The notes: generated by a model not told the origin, from the sequence alone. 64,000 nucleotides of DNA from Brachionus manjavacas (GCA_019054805.1 JAHQIY010000015.1:504001-568000), one strand, 5' to 3'; positions 46,817-59,225 are shown, counted from the first letter of the stretch. Program-made: numbers and translations.

Positions 46817-48090
46817 TTATTTTTTTTTTTAATTATTTATAATTTTTTTTTATTTATCCCGAAAAATCATAAGAAAATTGTCCCGTTATTAAAATAAAAA
46901 AACTCAAGATTTAATAAAAGAAGTTTATGAAAAGAATGATAAGTCAATTAGGCTATGTTATAAATATTCAAGATCAATTTAATAAACAGGGATTAGTTTT
47001 ATTAGGAGTAGAAAATTTTTATGATGAATTTAAATTTTTATTGTTTCATTACATTTATTTCAATGAACGCTTTAAAGGCGATGAAAAAAAAAAAAAGTAT
47101 ATTAAATTACGAGTTGTCAATTTTTTTGAATTTAGTACCATTTTCCAAAAGTAATAATCAAAAGATGTCAAGGGAAAGAAAAATCAAAGAAAAGTTTTGG
47201 ATTTCTTGGAAAGATATTCAAGTAATCCTAACTATCAAATAAATTATTATTTTCTTAATAATTTCTTATTTTATTTTTTGTCACATTGTTCATACATTTA
47301 CTAGAATAAAAACGATAAAAACAAAAACAAAATCATTTATTCAAAAATTAATTTTTGGATTTAATTTTTTTTTGAAAAGCATATACGATCTTTATAAATG
47401 TACGAAAACAAAAAATGTGACAAAATGTTTTTAGCTAAATGGTGGTAATTTGAAAAAGAACCAAGTTATTTTTTATTTATTTAAAATCTAGTTTGGCAAA
47501 TTGGGAAACGCCAGTGCAGGTTGGAATAGAACTTAGTGCTTGTTTTAAGTCAAAGGTACATAAATCAAAAAATTTTCTTTTATTTCTAGTTTTACCAGAA
47601 ATTTGAATGTTTTACCAAATTTTAATTGCTAAAGTTCAAATCTTTCTATTTAATTATTATTTTTTTCTAAAAATTTTATAAAAAAATTCTTTAATTAAAA
47701 TTTTACAATAAAAATCTTACCATAATATTTCAAGTCTGACTTGAAAACAGCTTTTCGAGAATCTTATAGCACTCGAAGTTCTTTAGGTGATTAAAAGAAC
47801 AATAGTTCCTCGAGAACCGAATTAATGTTTCTTTGGGTTAATATTGTTAAGCTAAAATTTAAAAATTAAAACTGCTTTAAGTTGTATTATTTCATTTTTT
47901 ATTTACTCTCAATATCAATATATAATCAAATAATAATATTGATTGAAAACATTTTCTGAATACCGAATTGTTTTTTTTTCTTTAAATGCAATTTAATCCA
48001 TTATATCAAAAATTAAATTGTCTTATGAATATAAATATATTTGTAATATAAATAATTAAATTTTATTTTAATTTTTAATTTTAACTATTG
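46817..48090. other. Intergenic between the tRNA-Leu pair, left part
   Basis: Contains a 75-codon frame at 46927-47154 (MKRMISQLGYVINIQDQF...) and an overlapping frame to 47242, neither recognised; possibly the remains of one gene with a frameshift. Otherwise AT-rich. Confidence 0.35.
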
Positions 48091-48705
48091 TATTCCCTCG
48101 TTCGATTATGCTGCACCACAAGTTAAAACACACTTTTGGACCATGCACCAAAGTACATCTGGCCCAGTATCATTGTGATCCGGTAGTGGGGGAGACCTAA
48201 CTCCAATGTGAAAGTCCGATTTTCATTTTTAGCCAGAATTTTCCATCATCTTTTCGTTTTGTAAGTCAAATTCCAGTGATGATACAAACAACGATTCCAA
48301 TTATGCCAACTTCCGTAGAACAAGAAACTGACGGAGTTAGAAGAAATGGTCGACCAAAAAAACAGCAATTTAATAAGTCATTTATTCTTAATAGAATTGA
48401 TTTATTAATTTTTTTAATTTTTTTTAGTCTTTTTATTGAATTTTTATAAAAATAAGGCCGCAGCATAACTTGAATTTTATTATTTACCTAATCGAAAAGT
48501 AAAAAAATGAATTTTTTAATATTTTTTATTTCTAAATATTTGGTGCTGCACCAAATGTTTAATTCAAAAAAGGTATAAACGCGTATTTACGCTATTAGAG
48601 CATGCGCTCAAAATTAACAATATTATAGCATGGGCCAGATGTACTTTGGTGCACGGTTCAAAAGCGTGTTTAACTTGTGGTGCAGCATAATCGAATGAGG
48701 GAATA
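48091..48705 (+). mobile_element. DNA-transposon remnant B, 615 bp, long terminal inverted repeats
   Basis: Left end TATTCCCTCGTTCGATTATG... (about 75 bp) and right end 48630-48705 are inverted copies of each other with about 90 percent match. Between them, plus strand: a frame ending with the AT-hook RRNGRPKK (around 48268-48370), a T-rich stretch and a TTTGGTGCTGCACCAAA palindrome at about 48539-48555. It shares this order with element A at 1678-2413 but has lost its 5' interior. No clear target-site duplication. It sits between the two tRNA-Leu genes. Confidence 0.75.
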
Positions 48706-48877
48706 AGGTAAGAGTTTTCTGATCTACAACATACCCTTAATGGTGAGCACAAAAAATAAAAAATTTTCATCTTCATTTTTTAATATTATTTATATGCAAA
48801 AATTTATTAACTCGAGCCGCTTCAAGTTAAAATTATGATATCTAAAAAATAAAGCAGATAATTCTAAAATAAAATAA

Positions 48878-48957
48878 GGTAGCGTGGCCGAGTGGTCTAA
48901 GGCGCTGGTTTTAGGCACCAGTCGTAACAGGCGTGGGTTCGAATCCCACCGCTATCA
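48878..48957 (+). tRNA. tRNA-Leu(UAG), second copy
   Basis: Same 80-nt sequence as the minus-strand copy 2.06 kb to the left, with anticodon TAG in loop TTTAGGC and intact A and B boxes. The identity stops within about a dozen bases outside the gene, so the pair is two separate loci rather than a large inverted duplication. Confidence 0.96.
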
Positions 48958-49800
48958 AATTTTTTTTACTCAAATGTAAAATTTTGTTCAGATTACACAA
49001 TTCACAAAGCACTCAAGCTAATCTTGACATTAAGAACACGGCTAATTCAAACAAAGATATAAAACTTTAAAAAATAATAAACAATAGAATAACAAGAATC
49101 CTGAGGATTACAACACGATTAGAAGATGATGATAAGCATCTTTGAAGCTGAATGTTCACAGCGATATTTTGGCCTGATTGGATTATTAATGTTGTTCAAT
49201 TTATTGTTTTTAATAAAGATTCGCATTTCAACAGTACTTAGCGCGCATCTTCAAAAAAAATACCCTAGGTAAATTATCTCTCTCTTTTTTCTCTCTCTCT
49301 CTCTCTGTTTGCCTTTCTCTCAGTAGATTTCGTACAGTGATATATTTCACGCTGTATTGCATTTGGTCAAGCGTGTAAATTTCCTATTTAAATTTAAAAG
49401 TTTTCTCAGTAGCATAAATTTTGATAGCATCTCTTTTTCGCCCATAAACTGTTATTATTTTTTAATTATTGCACTGAATTCACAATTTTTTTTACAATCT
49501 CTTGCCAATATTTACCTGTTTCACATCTAGTTTTCATTAATTCAATGAATATCATCCTAATGAGACATGTAATCTAATTAAACAATTTATGATCGATAAT
49601 TAAATGAATCTATTCATAGAAAAAACTTGAAGACTAAGTTATATAATAGCAAACATTTAAGACCATTGTTAATGACTTAAATGTATCATTCAATTAGAAA
49701 ATTAGCAACTGTTTCTATTTAAATACTTCTTTTCTGAAAATTAAAAAACATTTAAAAAAATAGACAATTATAAACTCATATAAAAATAAATAGAGCAAAA
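48958..49800. other. Upstream region of CDC25
   Basis: Holds a (CT)n tract at 49277-49320 and then AT-rich sequence to the CDC25 start. No TATA box stands out. No coding signal. Confidence 0.4.
49277..49320. repeat. (CT)n microsatellite upstream of CDC25
   Basis: Interrupted CT/TC repeats over about 44 bp, including one run of about nine CT pairs. Polypyrimidine tracts of this kind often lie in animal promoters and can bind GAGA-type factors; that role is only a possibility here. Confidence 0.7.
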
Positions 49801-50733
49801 ATGTTCACATCTTCAAGAATCAAGAGAAAAATGCAGTTTGATTCACCAAAAATGAGCAAAAAATCGCAATTTAAACAATTGGTTTTTGATGACGAACAAG
49901 ATGGCATGGACTCTCCGATCAAAATGGCACAGCCAAGAAAATTGTTCATTGAAAACATCGATGAAAACTCGTGTGGTAGTGCCTTTTCTGAACATGGCAG
50001 TGAAATGGATGACATGAGCCAGTCCAGCGATTTAGATAATTCATTTAGTTTTGGCTCAAAACAAACAAATGAACCAAACTTGCCAGATAAATATTTGGAG
50101 TCGCCATTTTCTCGATTCCGACTCAATCAACAAGACACAAGTCAAAATGAAAAATTAATTGGAGACATGTCCCGCACCCATACACTCCCAATTCTTGCCA
50201 AATCACGACACAACGATTTGGCTTCCATTGAACCAAAAACTCTAGTTGATTTATTAAATGGCAAATATGAGCACAAAATTGGAGAATACATTATTCTGGA
50301 TGCCAGATATCCATACGAATTCAATGGTGGTCATGTGTCCAGTGCCAAAAGTGCATTTCAAAAAGATCAAGTATTGCAACAATTATTTGACTATCCATTA
50401 ACTAGTTCTAATGGTAAACCAGTGGTCATTATTTTTCATTGTGAATTCTCAATCGAAAGAGGACCTAAACTGATGAGAGAATTTAGAGAAAGAGATAGAT
50501 CTCTCAATAAGGACAACTATCCAAATTTGTTCTATCCAGAAATTTATCTTTTGGAAGGTGGATACAAACGTTTTTATGAGGAAAGTATCCATCACTGTGA
50601 ACCGAGATCTTATATGCCAATGTCAGACAACGATCATAAGCAAGACATGAAGTTTTTTCGAAAAAAATCAAAATCTTGCGAATTGGCTAACAAAAAACCA
50701 AAGTTCTCAATTAAAACAAAATTAGATTTTTAA
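49801..50733 (+). CDS. CDC25: M-phase inducer phosphatase CDC25, intronless
   Basis: Dual-specificity phosphatase that activates CDK1/2 by removing inhibitory phosphates from the Thr/Tyr pair. One exon of 310 residues. The N-terminal 115 residues are Ser/Asp-rich and carry several SP sites (DSPK, DSPI, ESPF) likely to be phosphorylated. The rhodanese-like catalytic domain begins near IGDMSRTHTLPI; ILDARYPYEFNGGHV precedes the CX5R active site in FHCEFSIERGP (Cys near residue 214), then REFRERDRSLNKDNYPNL, YPEIYLLEGGYKRFY and CEPRSYMPM, all matching animal CDC25. The usual DCRYPYE reads DARYPYE, so the Cys that forms the regulatory disulfide in vertebrate CDC25 is Ala. The protein is short, with a reduced regulatory region. 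Start ATG 49801; the Met at 49831 is an alternative. Confidence 0.95.
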   Translation: MFTSSRIKRKMQFDSPKMSKKSQFKQLVFDDEQDGMDSPIKMAQPRKLFIENIDENSCGSAFSEHGSEMDDMSQSSDLDNSFSFGSKQTNEPNLPDKYLESPFSRFRLNQQDTSQNEKLIGDMSRTHTLPILAKSRHNDLASIEPKTLVDLLNGKYEHKIGEYIILDARYPYEFNGGHVSSAKSAFQKDQVLQQLFDYPLTSSNGKPVVIIFHCEFSIERGPKLMREFRERDRSLNKDNYPNLFYPEIYLLEGGYKRFYEESIHHCEPRSYMPMSDNDHKQDMKFFRKKSKSCELANKKPKFSIKTKLDF

Positions 50734-52018
50734 TTTTTTTTAATTCTTATATTTGTCCGTTTTATTTTATTTTATTTAAATTCAATTATTAAAATTTTAA
50801 ATAAAAATTTAGTCATTTTAAATTTTTTTTCATTGAGACCCATAATATTTAGTTCTTTTAAATTCTCAATAATGATTGAGATTACTTTTGAATTAGAAAG
50901 CCAAACGAAAAATAAACTTAAAAAAATTAAATCTATTCTTCTAAATATTAATTCTATTTAATTTTATACTAAAAAACTATCCAAATGATCAATATATTTT
51001 TTATATTTTGATGAAGTGAGAAATTTCTTGAATTTAAAAATTGCCTTTAATACTTCATCCTCGCTTTTAGGCGATTTTCTAGAGATTTTAACCCAGCCAA
51101 TAATGTTTTTATCAAGAAAATCTCTAAATAAATTTTAAAAACCAAAGGTAATCGATATAGTTACAAATAAGATGGAGACTGATCTGGAAATTAATTAAAT
51201 TAATGAAAAATAACTAATACAATTGAAAATGAAATTATTTAAAAATAAATATTTAAAATTATTTAAATTTTCATAATTTTTCGAAAAATGTCGGTAAAAT
51301 TTCGTTTAATTACGTAAATTTACCTCAGAACCATGTATCGTAGCTGCATTTAAATTTAAATAAAAAATTTTATTACTATATTTAATCCTATTCTATAATC
51401 ATCGACTTGAATGGTATTTCTAAACATTAAAAAATGATTTATTCAAATCTTCAATTATTAACAACCTAACACAATTTCATATTTAAAGTAAAAATTTAAA
51501 TTGAAATATCGGTACGTACACTGAGGGTTAAAATATCTAATTTGCGTTATTTGACAAAATATTGAGATGATTCACGTAAAATACCAAAACAAAAAATTTA
51601 TCAATTTAGGATTAAGAATTTTTTAATTTTTGTAAATTTTTCTTAAAAAAATTGAGTTCCTTTTAAGTTAATTTGTTATAAAAAAAATTAAAACAAATTA
51701 AATTTTGTCAAATCAATTTTAAGGAGTTGAATAAAAAAAAATTAATATTTTTTGAAATTTTTAATTAAAAATTTTACCAAAACTCAGAAAAAGAAAAATC
51801 TAATGTTTAAATTTGTTTTATTGCTAATTTAAAAATTTAATTTAAATGTATAAAGATGGTTTTGATTTTTGAGTCTAAATAATTTCAATTTTTTTATTTA
51901 CTTATAAATTAATTAATACGAAAAATTTTCAATGCTTTCAGAGTCCAATTAACTTTAAAAGTAAGGAGAAAAATATGAATAATGTATGATTTTTAAAAAA
52001 AAATTGCGTTTTAAAATT
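50734..52018. other. Intergenic after CDC25
   Basis: AT-rich, no coding frame or repeat recognised apart from the CDC25 3' UTR. Confidence 0.4.
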
Positions 52019-53030
52019 GTAGTACTATTAGTAGTAAATAAATCTGTGACGCAGACGTACTTGTAGGTTTTAAGGCCTGATCATATCAGCTCTTATCTGA
52101 TTTTCCAATGATTACGCTGGATATACCGAACTATACTGGGAGATAATAATTCCAAGTCACTCTAATGTTACACCATTTACAGTCATCTGCAACGATCTAA
52201 TGTGTGTGTGGCCTGCCTTTATTATTCTTCTTATTTTTATTCCCAGATCCACCTCTTCGGACCCATGTGTTATTTTGTATAGCTGTATTAGTTCACAAGT
52301 TCTTCAACATTTTTTCATATAGAACCCCTTCTATTTTTTAATTTCCTTTTTTTATTGAGTTTTCCATAATGATGACACTAACTCTAAGTGGGTCCTTAAC
52401 AAAGTAGGATACAATTTTCTACACAAATTATTCAGACATTTCGGTGAGTCGTTTATTAATCAGAAAAAATCGACATCTTTTCCTTTACCCCATAAGCTTT
52501 CAACTTATGAATTAATTTGTTGTGAGAAACCTTTTCAAAAACTTTGATAAAGAAGTATACAGCACATTTGCTGAATTTCTCTGCATTAAAATTCTTGTTA
52601 CTAGATTCTGACATTTCAATAAATAGTTAAACAACCCCTCTTCCTTGCGAACCCATGTTGTTGCTTCGAAATCAAATTATTCTCATAAAAAAATCTCATC
52701 ATCTCATCTCTAATTATTCCTTCTATTATTTAACAGAACCTTGCCCATTCATCATAAAAATTCTTAAGAACCATCGACGACACTTTATTCCTTCGCATAG
52801 CTTATGTTCCATCCAGTTTCTCTAATTTTATTTCGATATCACTCTTAACAAACATTTTCGAACATCTCCATTAAATATAGCATTTTTTCTTGTCCTAAAT
52901 TCCGGCATATCCTCCTCCTCATCGACTGTAAACACAGTGTAATATTTCTGTTTCTCTGGAAGGTTCTTTTACTCTGTCCAGTCAGACTTCTCAAGTCCTA
53001 TTCTGTACTCGAGGGTTTCGGATCAAAGCA
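52019..53030 (-). mobile_element. CR1-like LINE fragment, minus strand, (TAC)n-type 3' end
   Basis: On the minus strand: IIRDEMMRFFYENNLISKQQ followed by HGFARKRG (fingers motif of LINE RTs), then AVYFFIKVFEKVSHNKLIHK at the place of the catalytic Asp segment (F.D..KAFD.V.H), with both aspartates changed. The element ends at 52019-52038 in TACTACTAATAGTAC, the same type of tail seen at 23.45 kb and 58.58 kb. Frames are heavily broken. Confidence 0.65.
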
Positions 53031-55538
53031 ATAAGGTTTTTTAAAATAACTTTATTGAGACTCGAGGTCCAAATCTAAAACCAAAAACAATTAAATAATA
53101 TGAACGAAAACTAATAAACAAAAAAAACCTATATAATGTTAAACAAAACTTGCAAAACATGTATATAAAAACAAAATCAATGTTTTGAGGCTTGCTTTTT
53201 TTTCAAAACTGGCTTGCTTTTTTCTTGAACTGATTGTTCAATAAATTAGCTATTTTTCTCCTATCTGTAACATTCTCCCCATCATCTGCTCATAACGACT
53301 TGATAGAATCTTTTGTATAATTTTGGATTATCCTTAGCCTTCCTTTTAATCACCATCTCATAGGATTTAATGGTCTCTTAATTAAAAATTAAATTAGCTC
53401 TATTTTACAATACGAATTTGTTTAAAAAACTAAAAATTTTTTAAAAAAATTAATTTAAAACTATGATCTGAATCTGAATAAATTTTTGAGACAATCGTTT
53501 TTTAGGCTGGATGAATATTTTACTAGAAGAAAATTTGCTACCATTTTGCATGAGATAAAAATTTTATTAAGATTATTATTTGAATTTTTTGCTTGTAGCA
53601 CCAATTTTTTTAATTGAAATTTAACAAAAAAAAATTATTTGCCCAATTTTTAATAGCGGAAATCAAATCTTAAACTAAAAGAATGCAGCTAATTGTCGAT
53701 CTTTTTGCTCAACCAAGACAGAACAAAGTATTAAATTTAACAATTGTATTCATATCAAATTATTAATCACGAAATCAAAATAAAAAATGTTTTCTCTTTA
53801 CTAAATCGTTTTAGAAAACGGAAGAAAGCCAAAAAAATCGATTTGTCATCAAATAAAAATATTCATTTTTAAGTTTTTTTTTGTGACTAAAACAAAATTT
53901 GTTAAGTGCATTAACATGACCTTGCATTTTTAAATTAAGATTATCAAATTTCACTTTCTTAAGTACTCAAAAACCAAATATTTTGTTTTTATCACAATAC
54001 TAGTTTTACTTTTTTTAGGTACTCAAAATGAGAAAACAACCCACAAATAGTTTGTTTTCTTATTTTAGTAATTAAACCAATTTTTCTAACCTTTTATTGA
54101 TAAATCACACGCTTAACAAATGACCCATATAAGGCTACTTATTTAAATATCATTTAGTAGTAGTAAGCCGCGTTCGTATTGAGCACAGCAAATATCACTG
54201 GGCTGCATTTTCAATACAACCATGTAATGTATTGAATGCGATGAGTGACTGCTCGAGGATAATGCAGTTAGATAAGAGGCACAAAAGACGCTTTAGGAAA
54301 TCGTCTAATTTCATTTAAAAATCTGATTTCAATTCAAACAAAGTAGATAATTAACAAATTTATAAAATTCCTCGCAAGCAACATAAATAAAATACTTTTT
54401 ATCCACTCTTCGTTCCTCTCAAGCTTTCTCATTTTTTTGATTAATTTACATATTTTAACTAATTAAATTTATTCGATTTTCAAGTTCTCTTTTAGATTCT
54501 CTCTCTCTCTCTCTTTTTTTCTCTTTCAGTGTTTCGTTCTCTATGGCTTTGTAAAAGAAAGTTTACTTGCAAAGTTTTTTCATTTTTTAGCAGCAATTAG
54601 CAAAAACTGCTATAAAGAAAAAAATCGATAACAAAATCCGAACTAAAATTAAGCTCAAGTTTAAATAAGTTCGGCATTTTATAGTCACAAATGGCTTTTA
54701 GGCTAATTTAACTTGTTTATTTCCTTGCGCGAGTAATAAAACTCAAAGCTCTAATTTGTGCAGTTTTTCTTAGGGGTCAAAAATATGTCACTGAAATTTA
54801 TAATATAAAATTAATAATTAAATAAAAAAAAATAAAAAATTAAAAAAAAAAGTTCCAAATTATTTAATTAAAGCGGGTTTTGCGTTTATCTGATGAAATT
54901 CTCGTGGAGCTTAAAAGCAAAAAAAAGTTTTAAATTAATTTCCAAGGCAGTTAACCCAGCAAAAAAGCAGACTCTGAAAAGTAAATTAGTTTCAGATTTA
55001 TGAAATAGAAAAGAACTGCATTTAATGCAATTGTGATTAGTTCTTTGCTTCTATCTGTGCCATGATGATGTGCCTATCAATCTTAATTTCGGCTGCATTG
55101 AGTAGCAAGGCTCCGAAGATCTGGTGCGATTTGAACAAAAATGTGTTTAGCTAGATTATTTTGCTCGAGAGAGCTAATAAATTAGCTTATCAACATTAAT
55201 CAATCAAGTCTAATCGAGTGAATAGAGCTAAATAAATCTATGTTTTTTGTTATGGATGAAATTTGGCTTCTAATAAAAAAGAAGATATTTTATAGCAGGC
55301 TTTTTAAAAGGTAAATATAAATCGACGAAATTAGATTTGAAGAGGAAATAAATTATTTTGTTTTATTCTTTTATTTACTAAGCCAAAATCAATAATCAAA
55401 ATGAATAAAATAACTCATGTTTATGATCTAAATAAAAGTATATCAAATTATAATTAAATATTGAACACTACTTACGCATTGCTTTTTAAACTTTTAATTT
55501 TTTTTTAGAAAATTCGCTTTAAATTTTTTTAAGTAAAA
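53031..55538. other. Intergenic upstream of the serine-rich gene
   Basis: 2.5 kb of AT-rich sequence. A CT tract lies at 54496-54525, and a slightly GC-richer patch with no recognisable frame at 54170-54300. Promoter elements of the next gene cannot be pinpointed. Confidence 0.35.
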
Positions 55539-58227
55539 ATGAACGAAAAAATAGAAAATGAAAACAGCGATAGCTTCAAGAGTGGTTTTCATTCCATTTC
55601 AAAAATAATGGTAAGTAATTTGATTGTTTAAAAAAAAAAATTATTTAATAAACTTTATGCCAATTATTTAATAAATATTTTTTTTGTTATCTATGGAGGG
55701 AAGATATGTGCTGGGCGGAAAATTTAAATTAAAAAGTTTACGAAAATTAGAAATTACAAAGTTATCTAAAAATTAATTGTACATAACAATCGGCTTTTTA
55801 TTTTGAATTTAAATAGAAAAATTAATATCAACATGGCAGAAAATTTATTTTTTTTCAAAAATTAAAAATGAATAATCTAACATTTGTTTTTAAGAAATTA
55901 AAATTTGAGACTATTGTCTCTCGAAATTAAAATCTTTAAAACAACCTCTCGAACACACCGAGAAGGAAATAAGAAAAATTCGAGCATTATTCTTTTATTT
56001 GTATTTAAAAAATGTATATATAAGGAATATAAGAAAACAACTAATTTAAAAATTAAATTTTTTTTTATGAATATTCAAAATTTTAATTCCTTAAATAAGT
56101 AAAATAATTTGAATTTAATTTTTTCAAAATTTGAATTTAATTATTTAATTAATCTAACGGTTTTAAAATATAAATATTGCGAATATTACATTAATGTATG
56201 CGAAGAATAGTTCTTTAATTCAAAGTTAAAAACTAGATAATTAAATTTTATTAATAAAGAAATATAAGAAAATTAATCAAGTTTAATTTTGGAAAAATTT
56301 TCTAAAATTAAAACTTTGGACTCGTCTTTGTAATCGGATTCATTCGAGTAAAACACAAGACATTTTGTTTTTATTTTTTTTTTAGTTCCTAATATAAAAT
56401 TTCATTTTATTTTTAATAAAATTAGAACGAAATTTTTTAAAAATTTACTCTATTTTTCTGTAAATGAATTTTTATGAACCACAAAAAATAACCCAAATGT
56501 TTTAAAAAAATTTGACTTTTGTTCAATGGAAAAATATTGTATTACAAAAAAATCTTTTTTTTTGAAGCAATTAGGTAATTATAATTTTAGAAAGGTGAAG
56601 CTGATCAGGGAATAAAAATTCAATTTTTATTAAAATTAGAAAATACAGTGGTGCTTGGATAACTGTACTTTACGTAAATTTACCATTTTTTTATTTCTTG
56701 TCGATTAACGTAATTCTACGTTGAGAATAAAATCGACAAAGAAAAAATCGAATTTTTTATTATTTCATCTCTCTTTGAATAAATAAATAAAATAATTTAA
56801 AATACAGTTATCCTAGCACCACTGTAAAAATTTAAAAAAAAGCATTGAATTCAAATAGCAACATATTAAGTGAATTATTTTTTTAAGAAATTTAAATTTA
56901 AAAAGGCTCAATTTTTTTTATTAACAACTGCCTCATTTTACGTCTTAATATCATCTCCAGAATCCGAAACGTAATAATATTTTTAGTATTTATTTTTTAT
57001 AAATTTTAGATTAATTAATTCTTTTTTAAACATTCTTAATCAAATAATTTATTTATAGAACTTTTATAGTTAAAATCTTTTCTGAACAGAACAGAATGTT
57101 TTGTTTTCTTCTAAAAAAAAATACTTAATATAAATTTTTAATCAATAAACATTTAAAAAAAAAAAAAAATTAAATGAATTAAATATTAATTTAAGAATGA
57201 AAAACAAGATGATTCAAATACGGATGAAGATAATGGTCCAGGACTAAGAACCGATAAGGAAGGCGACAGTGAGCTAAATGATTCAATAAATTCAGAGAAT
57301 TCAAGCGAAACTGATCTTATCGAATACTTAAAATCTCTTATCAATAATAATCTAAGTGATCTGAACAATTCAAGGGAAGATTTCGATCGACTAGCAAGAC
57401 AAATACTTGACAAAAGTTTGAAAAAATTTTCATCAATTGGAAGAAACCTGTTGTTAAAAACAGCAAAAAAAGTGTTTTCTATTTATGAGTTTGACCAAAG
57501 CTTGAATGATCTTGATCTAAGCATTTCTCAAATTGAATCCAAGCCATCTAGAGCTAGCTCCTCATCTGGCTACAATTCCATCCCATCTCCTTCTTCATCA
57601 TCTTCATCAGCATCATCACAAAAACACTCGATTAAAACAGATGCCAAAAATTCACATAAAAAAATCAAAACATCTACAGATATTCCAAAGGCATCTATGT
57701 TTGATTTTAAGACTCAGACGAGCAAGGCCTCGCCAACAGCTAATTCATCATTTAGTCCATTTAGTACATGGAATCCGGGTCTAATAGACCCAGATTTTTT
57801 GCGACTGGCTGCCAACAGTAATCCTCTGATAAGATTTCCAGACTTTAGCTCGCTGTCAACAAATCCCTATCTAAACAACTTCAACTCGTTTTCTAATTTA
57901 TTCAAGCCAAATTTTCCCTCGGCACAATCGTTTTCTCCATCAACAACAGCTAAAAAAGAAATTCCGCAAGAGAATAAACAGCAACAAAATGGTAATAAGA
58001 CAATTTCGACACAGTCTATGAGAATTCAGGCAAGTAAGAACGAGAACACTTTAGCGTCATCATTGGCTTCGTCAAAGTTTAAGCTAAGTAGCAAACTGTC
58101 CAAATTGAGCAGTTCAGAAATTCAGACTGTAAAATCGTTGATCAATAGCTACAGAGAATCAGCTGCGTTTTTGAGCCGATCAGCCGATGAGTTGGAACAA
58201 ATTATTAATGAAATAAGTGAAAATTAA
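55539..58227 (+). CDS. Serine-rich protein of unknown function, 367 aa
   Basis: Exon 55539-55610 (24 codons, consensus ATG|GTAAGT donor) joins exon 57196-58227 in phase, giving 367 residues. Not recognised with certainty. Order: acidic Asn/Ser/Glu/Asp region (25-75), a predicted helical stretch with IEYLKSLINNNLSDL and LARQILDKSLKKF (60-115), a Ser/Thr-rich disordered middle with SPSSSSSSASS (150-190) and many Asn/Pro/Phe, and a C-terminal helical segment IQTVKSLINSYRESAAFLSR followed by SADELEQIINEISEN. The closing AAFL.RSADELE-type tail reminds me of nucleolar-protein-4-like proteins, but this is recollection and unverified. No signal peptide, membrane span or enzyme motif. Probably nuclear or regulatory by composition. 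Confidence 0.75.
56644..56826. mobile_element. MITE, 183 bp, 24-bp TIRs, TA target site
   Basis: The first 24 bases, starting TACAGTGGTGCTTGGATAAC, are complementary to the last 24 with one mismatch. The outer TA pair on each side fits the TA duplication of Tc1/mariner/pogo-type elements. The inside is AT-rich with internal palindromes (TACGTAAATTTACC, CGTAATTCTACG) and no ORF. It lies in the intron of the serine-rich gene and would be moved by a transposase in trans. Confidence 0.85.
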
Positions 58228-58578
58228 ATTTCGTTTTTTTTTTGTATAGAATTTATATGTGTAAAATTTTTTAAAATAAAAAGTATTGCTGTCCTTTATA
58301 GTTTCTTAATTTTTTTACCATTTCGTAGTTAAGCTGTCTAATTAATATATTTTCGAACCAAAATTAGAATTTTTTTTTCATTATAGACAAATCAATTATG
58401 AAAAAATTTATTTGAAAAATGTCATTTTATTCTTTTAATATGCTAAAAATTGAATTTCCATAACTAATTGTACTCAATTTACTATCTAATGGAATATTTT
58501 ATACCAAAAAGTAATAAATAAAATCTTTAAAAATTTAACTGATAATTATCAAGTTTTAAAAATTTCAAAAACTCAAAT
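58228..58578. other. 3' flank of the serine-rich gene
   Basis: AATAAA lies about 45 bp after the stop codon. The remainder is AT-rich without features. Confidence 0.45.
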
Positions 58579-59225
58579 TTAGTAGTAGTAGTTCTTTCTG
58601 CGACACCTAGTATGTAGAGTGTCTGAGCCCATCACCGCCGATTGGCCGTGTAGAGCTGTAGCAGCCGATTCCATTGAATTTGTCTAAAGCCATTTTAAAA
58701 TTAGTGGTTGACTTAGATTTCACCACATTTTCTGGCAACTTATTTCAATGCGGAAGTGAGAAAAATACCGAAAGTCTGGCGCTTACTGCAGCTTTAAAAT
58801 CGTTTCTAATTTGAGCTGAGAAACTTCCTCTTTGGACTCTGATGCTATTTACATTTGACGCCCCGGCGAACCTTTGTTTTCTGATCTTTTCACCAGATTC
58901 TTGACCAGGCCTACCTTTTTTATTCCATCCACTAATTTGTACATTTCAATCAAGAACCCTCTCATTCTTCTTTCACTCAGCTTTGTCAGTCCTAATTTTG
59001 TCAACCTCATTTCAGACGACATTTAAGATGACATTAGAGACAATGGTATTTTTGTTGTCCTCTCTCGCAAATTTTCTAACGCATTCTCATACATTTTCTT
59101 GCTTGGATTCCAAACCTGCACTGCATAATCTAGATGAGATCTCGCCATGGATGTATACAATCTTACCCACAGCCTTTCCTCTGTTCTTGTAAACATTCGC
59201 TTTAGCATTCCAGGTTCCCTACTCC
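58579..59225 (-). mobile_element. CR1-like LINE C-terminal fragment with (CTA)n tail
   Basis: On the minus strand the frame at 59023-59208 reads RMFTRTEERLWVRLYTSMAR, then SHLDYAVQVWNPSKK and LENLRERTTKIP, the thumb/connector region of CR1/L2-like RT proteins (LY..LVR..LEY..QVW.P, then Q.RAT). Further on, frames with LTKLSERRMRGFLIEMYKLV, then the family's FRI..SCQ.MW pattern, are broken by stops. The 3' end is CTACTACTACTA at 58579-58590. Confidence 0.8.

Noticed and set aside
46927..47242. Two overlapping ORFs between the tRNA genes taken as one frameshifted gene
   Set aside because: No homology and ordinary AT-rich composition; kept only as a note in the intergenic entry.
49277..49320. 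CT tract read as a possible CRISPR-like or satellite array
   Set aside because: It is a simple microsatellite without spacers; CRISPR arrays are not expected in this type of genome.
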